A stretch of DNA of 64,000 nucleotides, taken from Nymphaea colorata. Lineage: Eukaryota > Streptophyta > Magnoliopsida > Nymphaeales > Nymphaeaceae. Location: the NCBI RefSeq assembly GCF_008831285.2, contig NC_045148.1, positions 11,824,183-11,888,182 on the forward strand, in the 5' to 3' direction. Both the position numbers and the translations under genes were made by a program. Below are positions 19,336-30,196 of the stretch, piece after piece (within the stretch, counting starts at the first letter, position 1; each line of letters opens with the position of its first letter). Below the pieces are notes generated by a model that was given only the letters and a program-made list of their open reading frames with translations, ran no database searches and was not told the DNA's origin.

Positions 19336-20030
19336 CCTTTGTCGAGAAAAACATGATCTAGCTTGGTTTGTTCTTGGTTTGTTTGGCTTATTGCACAAAT
19401 AAGCCAATTTTGAACACTTCAATTTTGGTTCCTTCAAAACCTTTGCCAGTCGTAGGCCTATCCTATTTCTAACGCAGTGATTAGAGTTCCTCACTCTGAT
19501 TCCCACAGGAAAAAACAACAGAAGCAAGAACAAAAGAGGAAAATATGAGAAAATGAAGTGAAATTCAATAACAAAAGGGGATTAGGGTTTATTCATCAAC
19601 AGTTAGTCCTAAACAAAAGAAAAGAAGCCTTTTTAAGATGCTTAACTCTGACATCCGTATTGGATTTGGGTCCAAAAATTTTAAAAATATCCAAACCCAA
19701 CAAAATTCAAATAAGCCTAAACCGATTAGAATATAAGATCTGGTCTACTCTAAACTATACTACGTAAATTTCCCTAGGTTGAAGACTTTGGCTCTTGACA
19801 AAAAATGTGCACTCATATCAGTGAAAGATGAGCAGCAATGGAATGAGTTGCCTGGACTCACCTGGAGTACATATGCAGAGTAGCCTTTCTCTGTCAAGAC
19901 GAGCCCACAACAAAATCCTTGGCCTCCATCACCCTATCTGCTTGCGATGTCAACTGTGGGCCTAGTGGTCATGATGAAGCACCCTGCATATTAATAGCTT
20001 GTACTAGCCGCTCAAATCCTGTTGAGTCAA
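19336..20030 (-). other. G0 3' noncoding part, possible 3' LTR
   Basis: AT-rich sequence without coding signal between the Cop2 integrase and the G0 integrase C-terminus. Position suggests a 3' LTR or UTR of G0. No second copy exists in the window, so LTR edges cannot be set. Confidence 0.4.
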
Positions 20031-21130
20031 TAGCACCAGAAATAGGTATATAAATCAGCTACATTAAAGATGAGCGAGATGTGCATTATGAGGTACAAAT
20101 TCTTTTTTGAACGTTGTAGGACACGGTAGAGACTGTTAGGAAACACTCTGGACGTAAGTATACCCAAATATGCTTTGCTACCTCAAAAATAACCTTTTGA
20201 CTACCCTGGTCGACAGGCCTTGTAGGGCTCAAAGCTCTCTTGTAGTTTCTGGAAGGAAGGCTTTTCAATGGAGCATTTTAATGAACTGTTATAGCAAACT
20301 CAGCCTGGGGCAACACTAAATCTCAACACTTGATGTGATCTCTAACTAGACAACGAAGTAGGTTTGCACTTCCGTTTGACCATATGTTTGAAAGTGGTAG
20401 ACACTACTAAATTGCAACTTGTACTTAAGCAAAACACAATGATTTTAAAAAATAACTCATGATGTGTGTGTCGTGATCAGAAATGATGTTATGCACTAGG
20501 AACACTTTCATAAAGAGTAGGACACAATTAACGAGACATCAATTGGATGCTTGAAGAGAGTGAAAACTGCCATATTGGAAAACTGATCAACCGCAACCAC
20601 GATAGAATTAAGACCACACATAGTTTTAGGAAGTCCTACCATAAAAATCTATGGAGGCATGGTCCGAATGCTAGTGTGGGATAGGTAAAGGGGTGTACAA
20701 ACCACTATTTTGATACTATCCCTTAGCCATTTGACATACTCGACAATTGTTGACAAACTTGACCACATCTTTCTACATCTTGGGCCAGTAGTGTTGCTCC
20801 TCAAGTAAAGCGAGGGTCTTATCATGACCAAAAATATCTCTACCATCCTCCTTCTTGAAGCCCAAAAACCAGCTTAATCTCAAAAAAAAAGTTGGGAATG
20901 CACAATTTATTGCCCCAGAAAAGAAAACCATTGTGAATGCAAAAAAAAATATATATATTTGAAATATTAGGCTTTGCAATGACTTCATCCCATGTTTCTG
21001 GAAAGTTTGGGACAACAGCATACAACTCCTTGCAACCCTCAAAACTAATAACATTGATTGACATAGTCATAAGAAGATGATTCTTTCTACTAAGCATGTC
21101 AGCAGCCTTATTAATAGTACTAGACAATGC
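20031..21130 (-). pseudogene. G0 integrase
   Basis: The minus strand carries the HHCC-side block (KTLALLEEQHYWPKM, FSGAINCAFP in another frame), an integrase core fragment (LPQAEFAITVH) and the C-terminal FEVAKHIWVYLRPE block. Stops and frame changes occur every 50-100 codons. MSSTINKAADMLSRKNHLL at the right end is the RNase H/integrase boundary. Confidence 0.75.
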
Positions 21131-21586
21131 TTAATAGAAAATGTGTGCTCTTGTAGGAAGTTGACCCAGTTGACATGCCGAGCACTAAGCATTTTTTGTT
21201 TTGGAAAAATTTTAATGTTACATGAACTTGTGTATAAAACAAACTCTTTAAAAATCAAGTAATGACATCAATAGTGCAGGGCCTGCACTATATTGTAAAA
21301 CTCCATATCATAAGTGGAATAATGACGTTTGGATTGAGTCAACTTTTCACTATAAAATGCAAGTGGTTTTGATTCTGGATCAAGACAACACCAATACCCA
21401 CGTTAGAAGCATCACACTCCACTTCAAAAACCTTGGAAAAATCTGATGGTGTTTAAACAAGGTAGTGGTCATCCTCTCCTTGATAAGAAGAAATGCCCTC
21501 TCAATTGCAAGGTTCAACACAAACCTAGTATTCTTAATGCATTTCATAATAGGTGTTGTAATAGTACTAAAACCCTATATGAAGTG
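21131..21586 (-). pseudogene. G0 RNase H
   Basis: The minus strand reads CDASNVGIGVVLIQNQKPLA, then SEKLTQSKRHYSTYD and LIFKEFVLYTSS, a Ty3/gypsy RNase H with the first catalytic Asp present (CDAS). The frame is interrupted. Confidence 0.75.
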
Positions 21587-22281
21587 TCAATAGATAGAGG
21601 CCAACTTGTGGAAACTACGGATCTTTCCTAGAGTCTTAGATGTAGGCCAATCGACAATCATTTGCACCTTTGGTGGATCTGCTTTAACTCCTTCGAAAGA
21701 GACAATGAATCCTAGAAAAACCAAATTATCAATGAAAAAATCACATTTCTTAACATTTGCAAACCACTTTTCCTTTCTCAAAATTTTTAAAACACTACGT
21801 TGATTGGAAAGATGGTTTGATACATACTCACTATAAATAAGAATATCATTAAAAATACACAACAAACTTTCCCAAGCAGAGACGCAGGTCATAACATTCA
21901 AAAACATGCTCGAGGCATTGGGTAGATTGAATGCATAAGCAACCACTCATACAAGCCATCATGCATCTTAAACACCATCTTCCATTCATCTCCCTCTTGA
22001 ATATGAATCTGGTGATAGCTGCTTTGAGATCAATTTCAGAAAAGACTGGAGCACCAGAGAGCATGTCAAACATGTGTTCGAGATGAGAGATAGGGAAGTT
22101 GTATTTGACCATGAAGCAGTTTATAGCCCGACTATGTACACACATACATTTAGACTCATCCTTCTTGGGCATAAGTAGGGCAAGGATTGTACAAAGGGCT
22201 ATCCCTCTCACAAATGTAACCCTTGCATGCGTTTGCACCTCAACATGATCAGCACAGTTCATATGTCGTGTGGGTAGATTT
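21587..22281 (-). pseudogene. G0 reverse transcriptase (interrupted by Cop4)
   Basis: Minus frames 21849-22262 ([34 protein letters not shown]) and 21587-21946 (ILIYSEYVSNH, VLKILRKEKWFANVKKCDF, FLGFIVSFEGVKAD) are gypsy RT. The N-terminal approach (NLPTRHMN) continues at 27557-27700 (APLLDEFLNVM, LLDSLPPK) on the other side of Cop4. Confidence 0.82.
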
Positions 22282-22573
22282 TGTTGGAGTGTGGAGCTTA
22301 TTCCATACTTGATAACCTTCCCTCATTTCTGTGGGCATTTATGTCATTTTTTCGCATTGCGGGTTTTGCCCTAAACTCATGTTTATGAGGGCTCTATTTT
22401 ATCTTGTATTCTGTAATTTTCATGATAACGAAAACTGCTCTGTGTGGCTGCTATGGACATAGGAGAACATTATCTCCGAACCACGTAAATCTTTGTATGT
22501 TCTTTCTTTCTTTTTTTTCGTTTTCTATTTTCTTGGTGCGGTAAGAGAGTGTGGGAGAGCCGAGTTCCTAACA
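22282..22573 (+). repeat. Cop4 5' LTR
   Basis: 292 bp, TGTTGGAGTG to CTAACA. It is followed by PBS TGGTGTTAGAGC, three mismatches at most from the initiator Met tRNA PBS. It matches 27293-27556 apart from a roughly 30-bp indel. Confidence 0.88.
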
Positions 22574-22599
22574 ACTGGTGTTAGAGCTTGGTTTGTGCT

Positions 22600-23875
22600 T
22601 GAGAGGAACTTTGGGAGCCATGGGGATGGAAGAAGGAAAGGTGAGAGAAGTTTGACGACAAAAATTTTGGTTTATGAAGGATGCAGATCGAAGATTATTT
22701 GCATCAAAAGAAACTTCATCAACCCTCATCGGAGTGAAGCTGACAACAATGTTGTAGGATGATTGACAGTTACAAGATAGACAGGCGATTGGAGTCATTC
22801 ACTTGACAGTGACGAAGAATGCCACCTTCAACATTGTCAATGAGAAGAACACCATAGGCCTGATGAAGGTGATATCTGATATGTATGAAAACCCTCTGTT
22901 TTTAATAAGGTTTATTGACATGTTGTTTATTTAATTTGAAGATGGTTGAATGTGCTTTTGTTATTGATCATATAAATGAGTTCAATGTGTCTACATCTCA
23001 ATTGAATTCTGTGACATTAAATTTGATGGTATGGTTCAAACATTGATTCGGTTGTATGATGATTGATAGTTGCAAGATCGACAAATGCTTGGAGTCGTTC
23101 GCTTGACACTGACCAAGAACGTAACCTTCAACATCGTCAATGAGAAGACCACCACGGACTTGATAAAGGTGCTATCTGGTACGTATGAAAAACCCTCTAC
23201 TTCTAATAAGGTTTATTTGATGTGTCATTTATTTAATTTGAAGATGGTCGAATGTGCTTCTGTTACTGATCATATAAATGAGTTCAATGTGTTTATGCCT
23301 CACTTGAATTTTGTGACGTTAAATTTGATGATGAAGTTCAAACATTGATTCTATTGTCATCGCTGCCTAAGAGTTGAGGTGCAATTGTGATTGCAATGAG
23401 TAGTTCTCATGGATCTAACAAGTTAAAATTTAGCAGTGTTTGAGATCTGATCTTGAGCGAAGATATTCGTAGAGGAGAAGGAGAAACTCTTGCTTCTGCC
23501 ATGAATATTCAATGTAGGGGAAGGACAAACAAACACAGTCAAGAATGAGCCAGATCTAAATCGAAGGGAAGAAGGCAATCCAAACCTCAAGAATAAGGAT
23601 GCTGGAACTATGGGAAGCCGGGTCACCGAAAAATGGATTGCAAATTATTGAAAAAGAAAAACCAAAAGTAGGAGGAGAAATATGCAAATGTTGCCACATT
23701 GAACATACATGAAGCCCTAGCCTTGAGTCTATATAGCTCCTTTGAATGTTGGATTTTAAATTTTGGTGCATCTTTTCGGTCCACTTCATGTAAGGAAAGC
23801 GTGCAAAGTTACATTGCAGGCAACTTTGCAAAAGTCTATCTTGCTGGTGATAAACCACTAGATATTGTGGATGAT
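22600..23875 (+). pseudogene. Cop4 gag and protease start, with 300-bp tandem duplication
   Basis: A segment is present twice in tandem, 22751-23050 and 23051-23350 (offset 300 bp). Both encode versions of TFNIVNEK.. and HINEFNV, part of copia gag. After a basic zinc-knuckle-like region (about 23560-23670), protease-like ECWILNFGASFRSTSC follows at about 23735-23785, with Asn in place of the catalytic Asp of D-S/F-G. The frame stops where the inverted fragment begins. Confidence 0.75.
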
Positions 23876-23906
23876 GTCTATTGCGTGCATCCAAGGGAGA
23901 GAAGAG

Positions 23907-23953
<47 letters not shown>

Positions 23954-24918
23954 TTTTTCATATGCACTAATCTGCTCTAATCTCACGTTAAATGAGAATA
24001 GGGTAAAAAAAATACAAAAAAAGTCCACAACTAGAACACTTATCTGTAACGAGTTGTTCCTTTACTCTTAAATATTAAAAAACACCATGTAACACAAATA
24101 TTATTCAACACTCCCCCTCAAGCTAGAGCATAGATGTTAATCATGCTCAGCTTGTCACAACATCTAGAAAACTCTGCAATAGGCAAGGCTTTAGTGAAGA
24201 TATCAACGGCTTGATGTTCAGAGGCCACATGTATCCTGGAGATGATTCCCTCTTGAGCCATATCACGAATATAATGGCAATCTACTTCGATGTGCTTTGT
24301 CCTCTTATGAAATACTAGATTATTGGCAATGTAGGTGGCAGCCTTGTTATCACAAAATCTTCAAGGGTGTAAAACTAGAAATACCAAGACTCTCAAGTAA
24401 GGATCTAGACCATGTAATTTCAGCAGCCGTTTGAGCCATAGCACAATATTCAGACTCCGCACTGGACCTAGAAACAACATTTTGTTTCTTACTTATCCAA
24501 GAGATGAGATTTTCTCCCACAAACACACAAAACCCTATGGTGGACTTCCTATCATCAACTGAGCCTACATAATCTGCATCGCTACAAGCTTTGACATCAA
24601 GAGATGTATCCTTTTTGAAGAAAAGGCCTTTGCCAGGGGAGGACTTCAAATACTTGACAATCAACATAGTTGCATCCCAATGTGATTTTCTTGGTTTTTC
24701 CATGAATTGGCTTAATTTTTCCACAACAAAGCTAATATCTGGTCGAGTTACTGTCACATAAAAAAGTTTACCAATCAATGATCTGTAGGCTTGTGAAGCT
24801 ATCTCTTTTGAGTCATCATCATATAGATGTACCTGTGGGTTCATAGAAAGAGTTGCAAGTTTAGCTCCTAGCATCCTTATGTCCTATAATAGATCAAGAA
24901 CATATTTCCTTTGTGATA
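23876..24918 (-). mobile_element. Cop2-like 3' fragment (LTR + RNase H) inverted inside Cop4
   Basis: Minus-strand copia piece: 3' LTR (about 23876-24110) with a long (GA)n at 23911-23951, an intact purine tract CTTGAGGGGGAG (minus), RNase H and the RT C-terminal region. One 174-codon frame (24350-24874) carries [33 protein letters not shown] and SSAESEYCAMAQTA. It is very similar to Cop2 at 16757-17410. It breaks at 24918 with no second LTR, so it is a 5'-truncated copy or a rearrangement remnant. Confidence 0.8.
23911..23951. repeat. (GA)n microsatellite in copia LTR
   Basis: About 40 bp of GA in the Cop2-like LTR. The same place in Cop2 (11150-11172) and Cop1 (about 1997-2010) holds shorter GA runs, so the tract is an inherited, variable part of this LTR family. 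Confidence 0.92.
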
Positions 24919-25394
24919 AAGTTTAAAGAGAAAAAAGGTACACATTTCACACTTAGGAATTTTTATTGTGTTTCTTATGTGCACATTGACTCTAATGACA
25001 CAGACAAGCTAGATCCAAAGTCAAAGAAATGCTATTGTATTAGCTATGGCAATGACGAATTTGGTTATCGCTTTTGGGATGATGGGAAAAAAATCAAGTA
25101 GAAGGATGTAATCTTCAATAAATAGCACTTTACAAAGATAGAGACACTAATGTTCTAGAAAGGACCAAAAAACAAGAAACAAGAAAAGTGCTTGTTGAAT
25201 TGGAAGAGGTTTCTAAAGAGGACATAGTCAGAAATAACTTCAAGAATGTTCAGCACAACTAATTGGAACAAAATCATAGCGTGCCTAAGGCATAGTTGAG
25301 GAGATTGAGTAGGACACCAAAGCCTACTTAGAGGTATTCTCCTTCCTTGCACTATTTATTGTTGACTTGATGCTAAGGAACTAGAATGCTTTGA
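24919..25394 (+). pseudogene. Cop4 integrase C-terminus
   Basis: The frame at 24913-25101 reads VSYVHIDSNDTDKLDPKSKK and CYCISYGNDEFGYRFWDD, the copia integrase C-terminal block, followed by a degraded linker. The integrase zinc and DDE region is absent, replaced by the inverted fragment. Confidence 0.8.
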
Positions 25395-26655
25395 TAAAGC
25401 AATGTAGGTAAAAGATTCTATTAAGTGGGAGTCAGCAATGAAGGAGAAAACAAACTCCATGCATATGAACCAACTGTGACTGTTGATTGAGCTACCAGTT
25501 GGAAAAAGGGCTCCGCATATTAAATGGGTCTATTGAATAAAAGATAAGCTGATGGTAACAAGAGGTACAAAGCAAGATTAGTGGTAATGGGTTTTCAACA
25601 AAAAGAAAGTATTGATTACACTAAAATATTATCTTTGATTGTTAAATTGGCTGAAGTTAGATTGGTGTTGAGCCTGGTTGTAGCTGAAAATCTATACCTA
25701 GAATAGTTAGATGTCAAAATAGCTTTTCTTCATGTTGATCAAGCAATGCAGGTAAAAGATTCTATCAAGTAGAAGTCAGGAATGAAGGAGAAAATGAACT
25801 CCATGCATACGAACCAACCATGGGTGCTAACTCTACCAGTTGGAAAAATTATTATGCATAATAAATGGGTCTATTGAATAAAAGAGGAAGCTGATGTTAA
25901 CAAGAGGTGCAAGGGAAGGTTAGTGGTGATGGGTTTTCAACAAAAAGAAAGTATTGCTCACATTAAAGTATTCTCTTTGATTGTTAAATTGACTACAAAT
26001 AAAGTGGTGTTGAGTCTGGTTGTAGCAGAAAATCTATACCTAGAACAGTTAGATGTCAAAATAGCTTTTCTCCGTAGGGATTTAAAAGAAGAGATCTATT
26101 TGGAAGTGATCTTATATGGTTTGAAATAGGCACCAAGATATTGGTATAAGAAATTCGATAGCTTCATGGAAAGAAAATGAATTTAAGAGATGTGATATGA
26201 ATCATTGTTGTTACTTAAAAAGACTTAATAGTTGTTATATTATTTTGCTCTTGTATGTGAATGATATGCCTATTGCAGGTTCCAATCTACAAGAGATCAA
26301 TAGGTTAAAACAACTATCAAAGAAATTTGCAATGAAAGACTTAGGTGCTGCAAAGCAAATTCTTGAAATGAGAATAATGAGGGACATGAAGACATGTGCT
26401 TTAAAATTATCTCAGGAGATTTATATTAAGAATATCTTGTATGGGTTTAAAATGCAAGATGCAAAAGATGTCACCACTCCTTTGTCAAGTTATTTTAAGC
26501 TTTCAAATGATTTATCACCCAAGACACAAGAAGTTCATGAAGCTATGTCCAAGATCCCTTATGCATATGTAGTAGAGAATATAATGTATGTCATGGTCTG
26601 CACTAGGCCAAACATTGCACTATGTAGTGAGAGCAGTAAGCATATACATGTCTAA
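25395..26655 (+). pseudogene. Cop4 reverse transcriptase with 343-bp tandem duplication and YVND
   Basis: The RT N-terminal segment occurs twice, about 25394-25736 and 25737-26080. Both carry VMGFQQKESI and YLEQLDVKIAFL or its mutated form. The frame at 26197-26655 contains ILLLYVNDMPIAGS, where the catalytic YVDD is changed to YVND, then MKDLGAAKQILEMRIMRD. The remaining RT-RNase H connection is readable but broken by stops. Confidence 0.82.
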
Positions 26656-27282
26656 TCCAAGAAGAAAACATTGGGAAGTTGTTAAGTGGATCCTGAAATA
26701 CTTAAAGGGAACTTCAGGTATGTCACTTTGTTTCTGGAAGAATCACTTACCTTTACAAGGCTTTGTGGATGCAGAATTAGGAGGCGATATTAATAGTAGA
26801 AGAAGTACTACTGAATATGTCTACTCCTTGGGTGGAACATGTGTTAGTTGGGTATCTCAACTTCAAAAGGTCGTTGCTTTATCCACCACTGAGGCATAGT
26901 ATGTTGCCATCACAGAAGCAAGCAAGGAAATGATTTGGTTGAAGAACCTTTTGAAGGAGTTGGACAGCCAAGTACATGGAAGTGTTTTTTCTATGGTAAC
27001 CAAAATGCTACTCATTTGGCAAAGAATCTAATGTTCCATGCAAGGAAAAAACATATATATAACTGAAGTGTCACTTTATTCTTAATTTGTTGGAAGATAA
27101 TGTGTTGTCACTTGAAAAGATTAGTGAAACAGAAAATCCAATAGACAGCCTGTGACTGTTGAGAATTTGAGGCTATGCATGATGTCAGTTACCCTCCAAG
27201 GTTAATTGTTGAGGAGGTGCTACACATGGTGGTTCGAAGGAGTACAAGGCTTGAATGCTAGATCAGCCTCCAAGTGGGAGAT
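26588..27282 (+). pseudogene. Cop4 RNase H
   Basis: The frame at 26588-26899 reads VVKWILKYLKGTSGMSLCFW, GFVDAELGGDINSRRSTTEY and VVALSTTEA, then a TAG where Tyr is usual, and VAITEASKEMIWLKNLLKEL. This is copia RNase H. The later part is frame-shifted toward the purine tract. Confidence 0.82.
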
Positions 27283-27292
27283 TGTTGGAGTG

Positions 27293-27556
27293 TAAAACCT
27301 GATATATAGTTGATAGTCTTCCCTAATTTCTGGTTTGTGGGTTTTGCCCTAATCTCATGTTTATGAGGGCGCCATTTTGACTTATACGTTGTAATTTTTT
27401 GTGAGAGTGAAAACTGCTCTGTGTGGCTGCCGTGGACATAGGAAAGTGTTGTCTTTGAACCAAGTAAATGTTTGTGTGTTCTTTCTCTCTTTCTCTTCTT
27501 CTGTTTTCTATTTTCTTGGTGCATTAAGAGAGTGTGAGAAAGTTGAGTTTCTAATA
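27293..27556 (+). repeat. Cop4 3' LTR
   Basis: 264 bp, TGTTGGAGTG to CTAATA. It is preceded by purine tract CAAGTGGGAGAT and followed by GATTC. Shared blocks with the 5' LTR include GGGTTTTGCCCTAA and GAAAACTGCTCTGTGTGGCT. Confidence 0.88.
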
Positions 27557-27728
27557 GATTCGCCAGGCTAGATCCCAAAATAAAACCATTGGCTTGTTGT
27601 GTAGTATGCTTGGGTGGTAAGCTATCCAGAAGGTTGTTGAACATGACATTTAAGAACTCGTCTAATAAGGGAGCAACCTCTACATGGACATGCAATAGGT
27701 GGTTGACACAGGCTTGGCCACTTAGGCG

Positions 27729-28178
27729 TGTTAAAATATAAATCCTTCACCAGCATGTTGAAGAGGAGTCTCTTAGGATTCCACCTCCTTGTAGAATGTG
27801 TTAAGATATTTAATGTCCTTGTAACATGTGAAGAGTCTCCTAGGATTCTATGTCGTAGTTAATATCCTTGTTATATGAGAAGTCTCCTAGGATTCTATGT
27901 TGTAGTTAATATCCTTGTAATATGTGAAGTCTCTTAGGTTTCTATGATGTAATTAATGTCCTTGGAGCTTGTGAAATCTCCTAGGATTCTACGATTGGAG
28001 ACTCTTAGAATTCTGGAAATGGGATTATAAATAGAGGTCGTGCAAACCATTTTGGCTACGGCTTCTTCTCCTCAGTTTCTTCTTGTTTTCATTCTCTCTC
28101 TCCCTCTCTCTCTATATCTCTATCTTCCTGCGTGAGTGCTGTTTTCTGGTTACAGATATTGGTGCTAGATTTCTATCA
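27729..28178 (+). repeat. Cop5 5' LTR with internal ~50-bp repeats and TATA box
   Basis: 450 bp. It contains about five imperfect units of roughly 50 bp built on TCTCCTAGGATTCTATG and GTTAATATCCTTGT (27770-28015), then TATAAATA at 28026-28033, a likely transcription start region, and a CT-rich tract. It ends next to the PBS. Confidence 0.92.
28026..28033 (+). promoter_or_regulatory. Cop5 LTR TATA box
   Basis: TATAAATA in the 5' LTR, conserved in the 3' LTR at 32999-33006. It is a plausible core promoter for the element's RNA, about 150 bp before the LTR end. Confidence 0.6.
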
Positions 28179-28190
28179 TGGTATCAGAGC
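28179..28190 (+). other. Cop5 primer-binding site
   Basis: TGGTATCAGAGC, an exact match to the plant initiator Met tRNA 3' end complement, immediately after the 5' LTR. Confidence 0.92.
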
Positions 28191-28399
28191 GCCAGGTTAC
28201 GTTATCTCTACCAAACGAAATGCCCAAACAGGTCTGATCTGGTTAGAACTCTTTTCTCATCTTGTCTCTATCCTGAATTTACTTTTCTCTTGCGCAATTC
28301 TTGTTCCTTTTTCTTCTTGCTTACCCAAGGACACATCTTGTTATATCGTGTCTTCTTTCCCTCTCATCTTCTACCTATATACCATTCCTTTCTGCTGTC

Positions 28400-30196
28400 A
28401 TGGAAAACCTTTCGCATTCTGGCATGTCCTCAAGTTTTCTTCCTCACCTTATTACCGAAAAACTCAACCATGAGAATTATCTGATCTGGAAAAGGCAAAT
28501 CATGCCTTTCATAAGAAGTCAAGGCCTCTTTGGACATCTCGATGGTTCAACAAAGGCTCCACCAATATCCGTCTTACAGGAAATAAAAAATGAGGCAGGA
28601 GAAGTTATTGCTGTTCATGAAGACAACAATCCTGAACATGCTATGTGGATGAGACGTGATCAAAGTCTGGTTGCGTATATTTTGTCCACTTTATCTCAAC
28701 AAGTGTTACTTTCAGTTTCTGATGATTGTACTGCAGAAGAATTATGGGAAACCCTTGCTGATACCTTTTCCCAAATATCAGAAGCTCGAATTATGTACTT
28801 AAAGAAAGAATTTCAGAATTTGAGCAAAGGTTCAACGTCTATCATGGATTATTTGGGGCGTATTAAGGCCGTCGCAGACCAACTTGCTGCCTCAGGGAAT
28901 AACATTTCTGATAAGGAAAAGGTGCAGCAAACCTTGAATGGACTAGGGCATGATTATCATGCTTTTATTACAGCTCTTGAGGTCCTTCCTGTTCCGCCTT
29001 CATTCAACGAACTACAAGGTAAACTTCTCCAACATGAAATGAATATGAAAAGAGTCATTGAAAGGACTGATCAAGGGAACTCCCCAAATGTGTTAACTAT
29101 GAATGTAAAGTTTGGTAAGAGCCATGGGAACTCCAACCATGGTGGTCGTGGCATTCTACCAACACCACATAACCAAGGTATGTCTCCTTTGAATACTTCA
29201 AGAAAAATACCAATTTGTTTTCAGTGCAACAAGAAAGGACACATGAAGGCACAATGTTGGTTTAATCCTCAAAATAAAAACAAAGGGGTAAGACATGATT
29301 ATAAACAAGGAGGACAAAGTTCTAAATCCACCGCCGAAGATATGCAACAGCTATTGATGACCGCATTCTCAAAGATGACTATAAAGCAAAATGAGCAGGA
29401 AGAATGGTTCTTGGATTCAGGTGCAGCTACCCATGTGACAGGAAATGCAGGTAAATTGACTAACTTATCCCCTCATTACGGTAGAAGTTGCATTATAACA
29501 GGTGATGGAAAATCTCATCCTATTACACATATTGGAAATGCACATATTCCATTGTCATCCTCGTCTCTATCACTGTCTAATGTTGTTCTTGCTCCCAATA
29601 TCAAAAAGAACATCATATCCATTTCTAAACTCATTGATGATACAAGCTCTTCTATTGAATTCACACCTTCTTCTGTCTATGTCAAGGACCTCCAAACAAA
29701 GAAAATGTTCGCTAGAGGGGAGTGTCAAGGGAATATGTACGTCCTCAAGGAATGTCTACCCAAGGATTCATCCACTTTTGATATAGGATTAAAGACATTT
29801 TCTCTTTCTCATAATGCGTCATCAGTGCCAAGTTCTTGCCATTTTCAATCAAAAGTAAGGGGCCCTAACCAATTTTTGGAGTCTGATTTGTGGCATAGTC
29901 GGCTAGGACACTGTGGTCGACATTTCATTGAAAAACTTGTCACAGATAGTCTCATTCCAAGATTAAGTTTACCTCTTACTTCAAGTGTCAAAAAATGTTC
30001 AAGTTATGGACTTTGTAAGAGTAATGTTTTACCTTTCCATAATATAAATCAAAGGGCTTCCAAACCTTTTGAAACTATTTTTTCTGATGTATGGGGGTCA
30101 GCCCCTATTGATTCCATGTCTGGGTCAAGATATTATGTCTTATTCATTGACTCTTACTCACGTTTCACCTGGATTTACTTCATGAAACACAAATAA
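28400..30196 (+). pseudogene. Cop5 gag, protease and integrase N-part
   Basis: Starts at ATG 28400 (MENLSHSGMSSS), about 220 bp after the PBS. An open frame upstream reaches 28301 but lies in the leader. Gag region: HENYLIWKRQIMPFIRSQG and YLKKEFQNLSKGSTSIMDYL, then zinc knuckle CFQCNKKGHMKAQC at 29216-29257. Protease: EWFLDSGAATHVTG (about 29404-29445). Integrase zinc site: DLWHSRLGHCGRHF to CSSYGLC; first catalytic block FSDVWGSAP and FIDSYSRFTWIYF. The frame is closed by TAA at 30194-30196, in frame with the following part. Confidence 0.9.

Larger units (their letters stand above)
22282..27556 (+). mobile_element. Cop4: rearranged Ty1/copia nested in G0
   Basis: Plus-strand copia. LTRs lie at 22282-22573 and 27293-27556, starting TGTTGGAG. 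Flanking repeats are GATTT (22277-22281) and GATTC (27557-27561), 4/5. PBS TGGTGTTAGAGC is at 22576-22587 and purine tract AGTGGGAGA is at 27283-27291. The body is gag, protease start, then a minus-strand Cop2-like fragment (23876-24918) replacing the integrase core, integrase C-terminus, RT and RNase H. Two tandem duplications (about 300 bp in gag, about 343 bp in RT) and many stops are present. It cannot be functional. Confidence 0.88.

Noticed and set aside
27258-27695. 145-codon minus frame
   Set aside because: It crosses the Cop4 LTR/G0 boundary. Only the N-terminal part (27557-27695) is real gypsy coding sequence; the rest is LTR.
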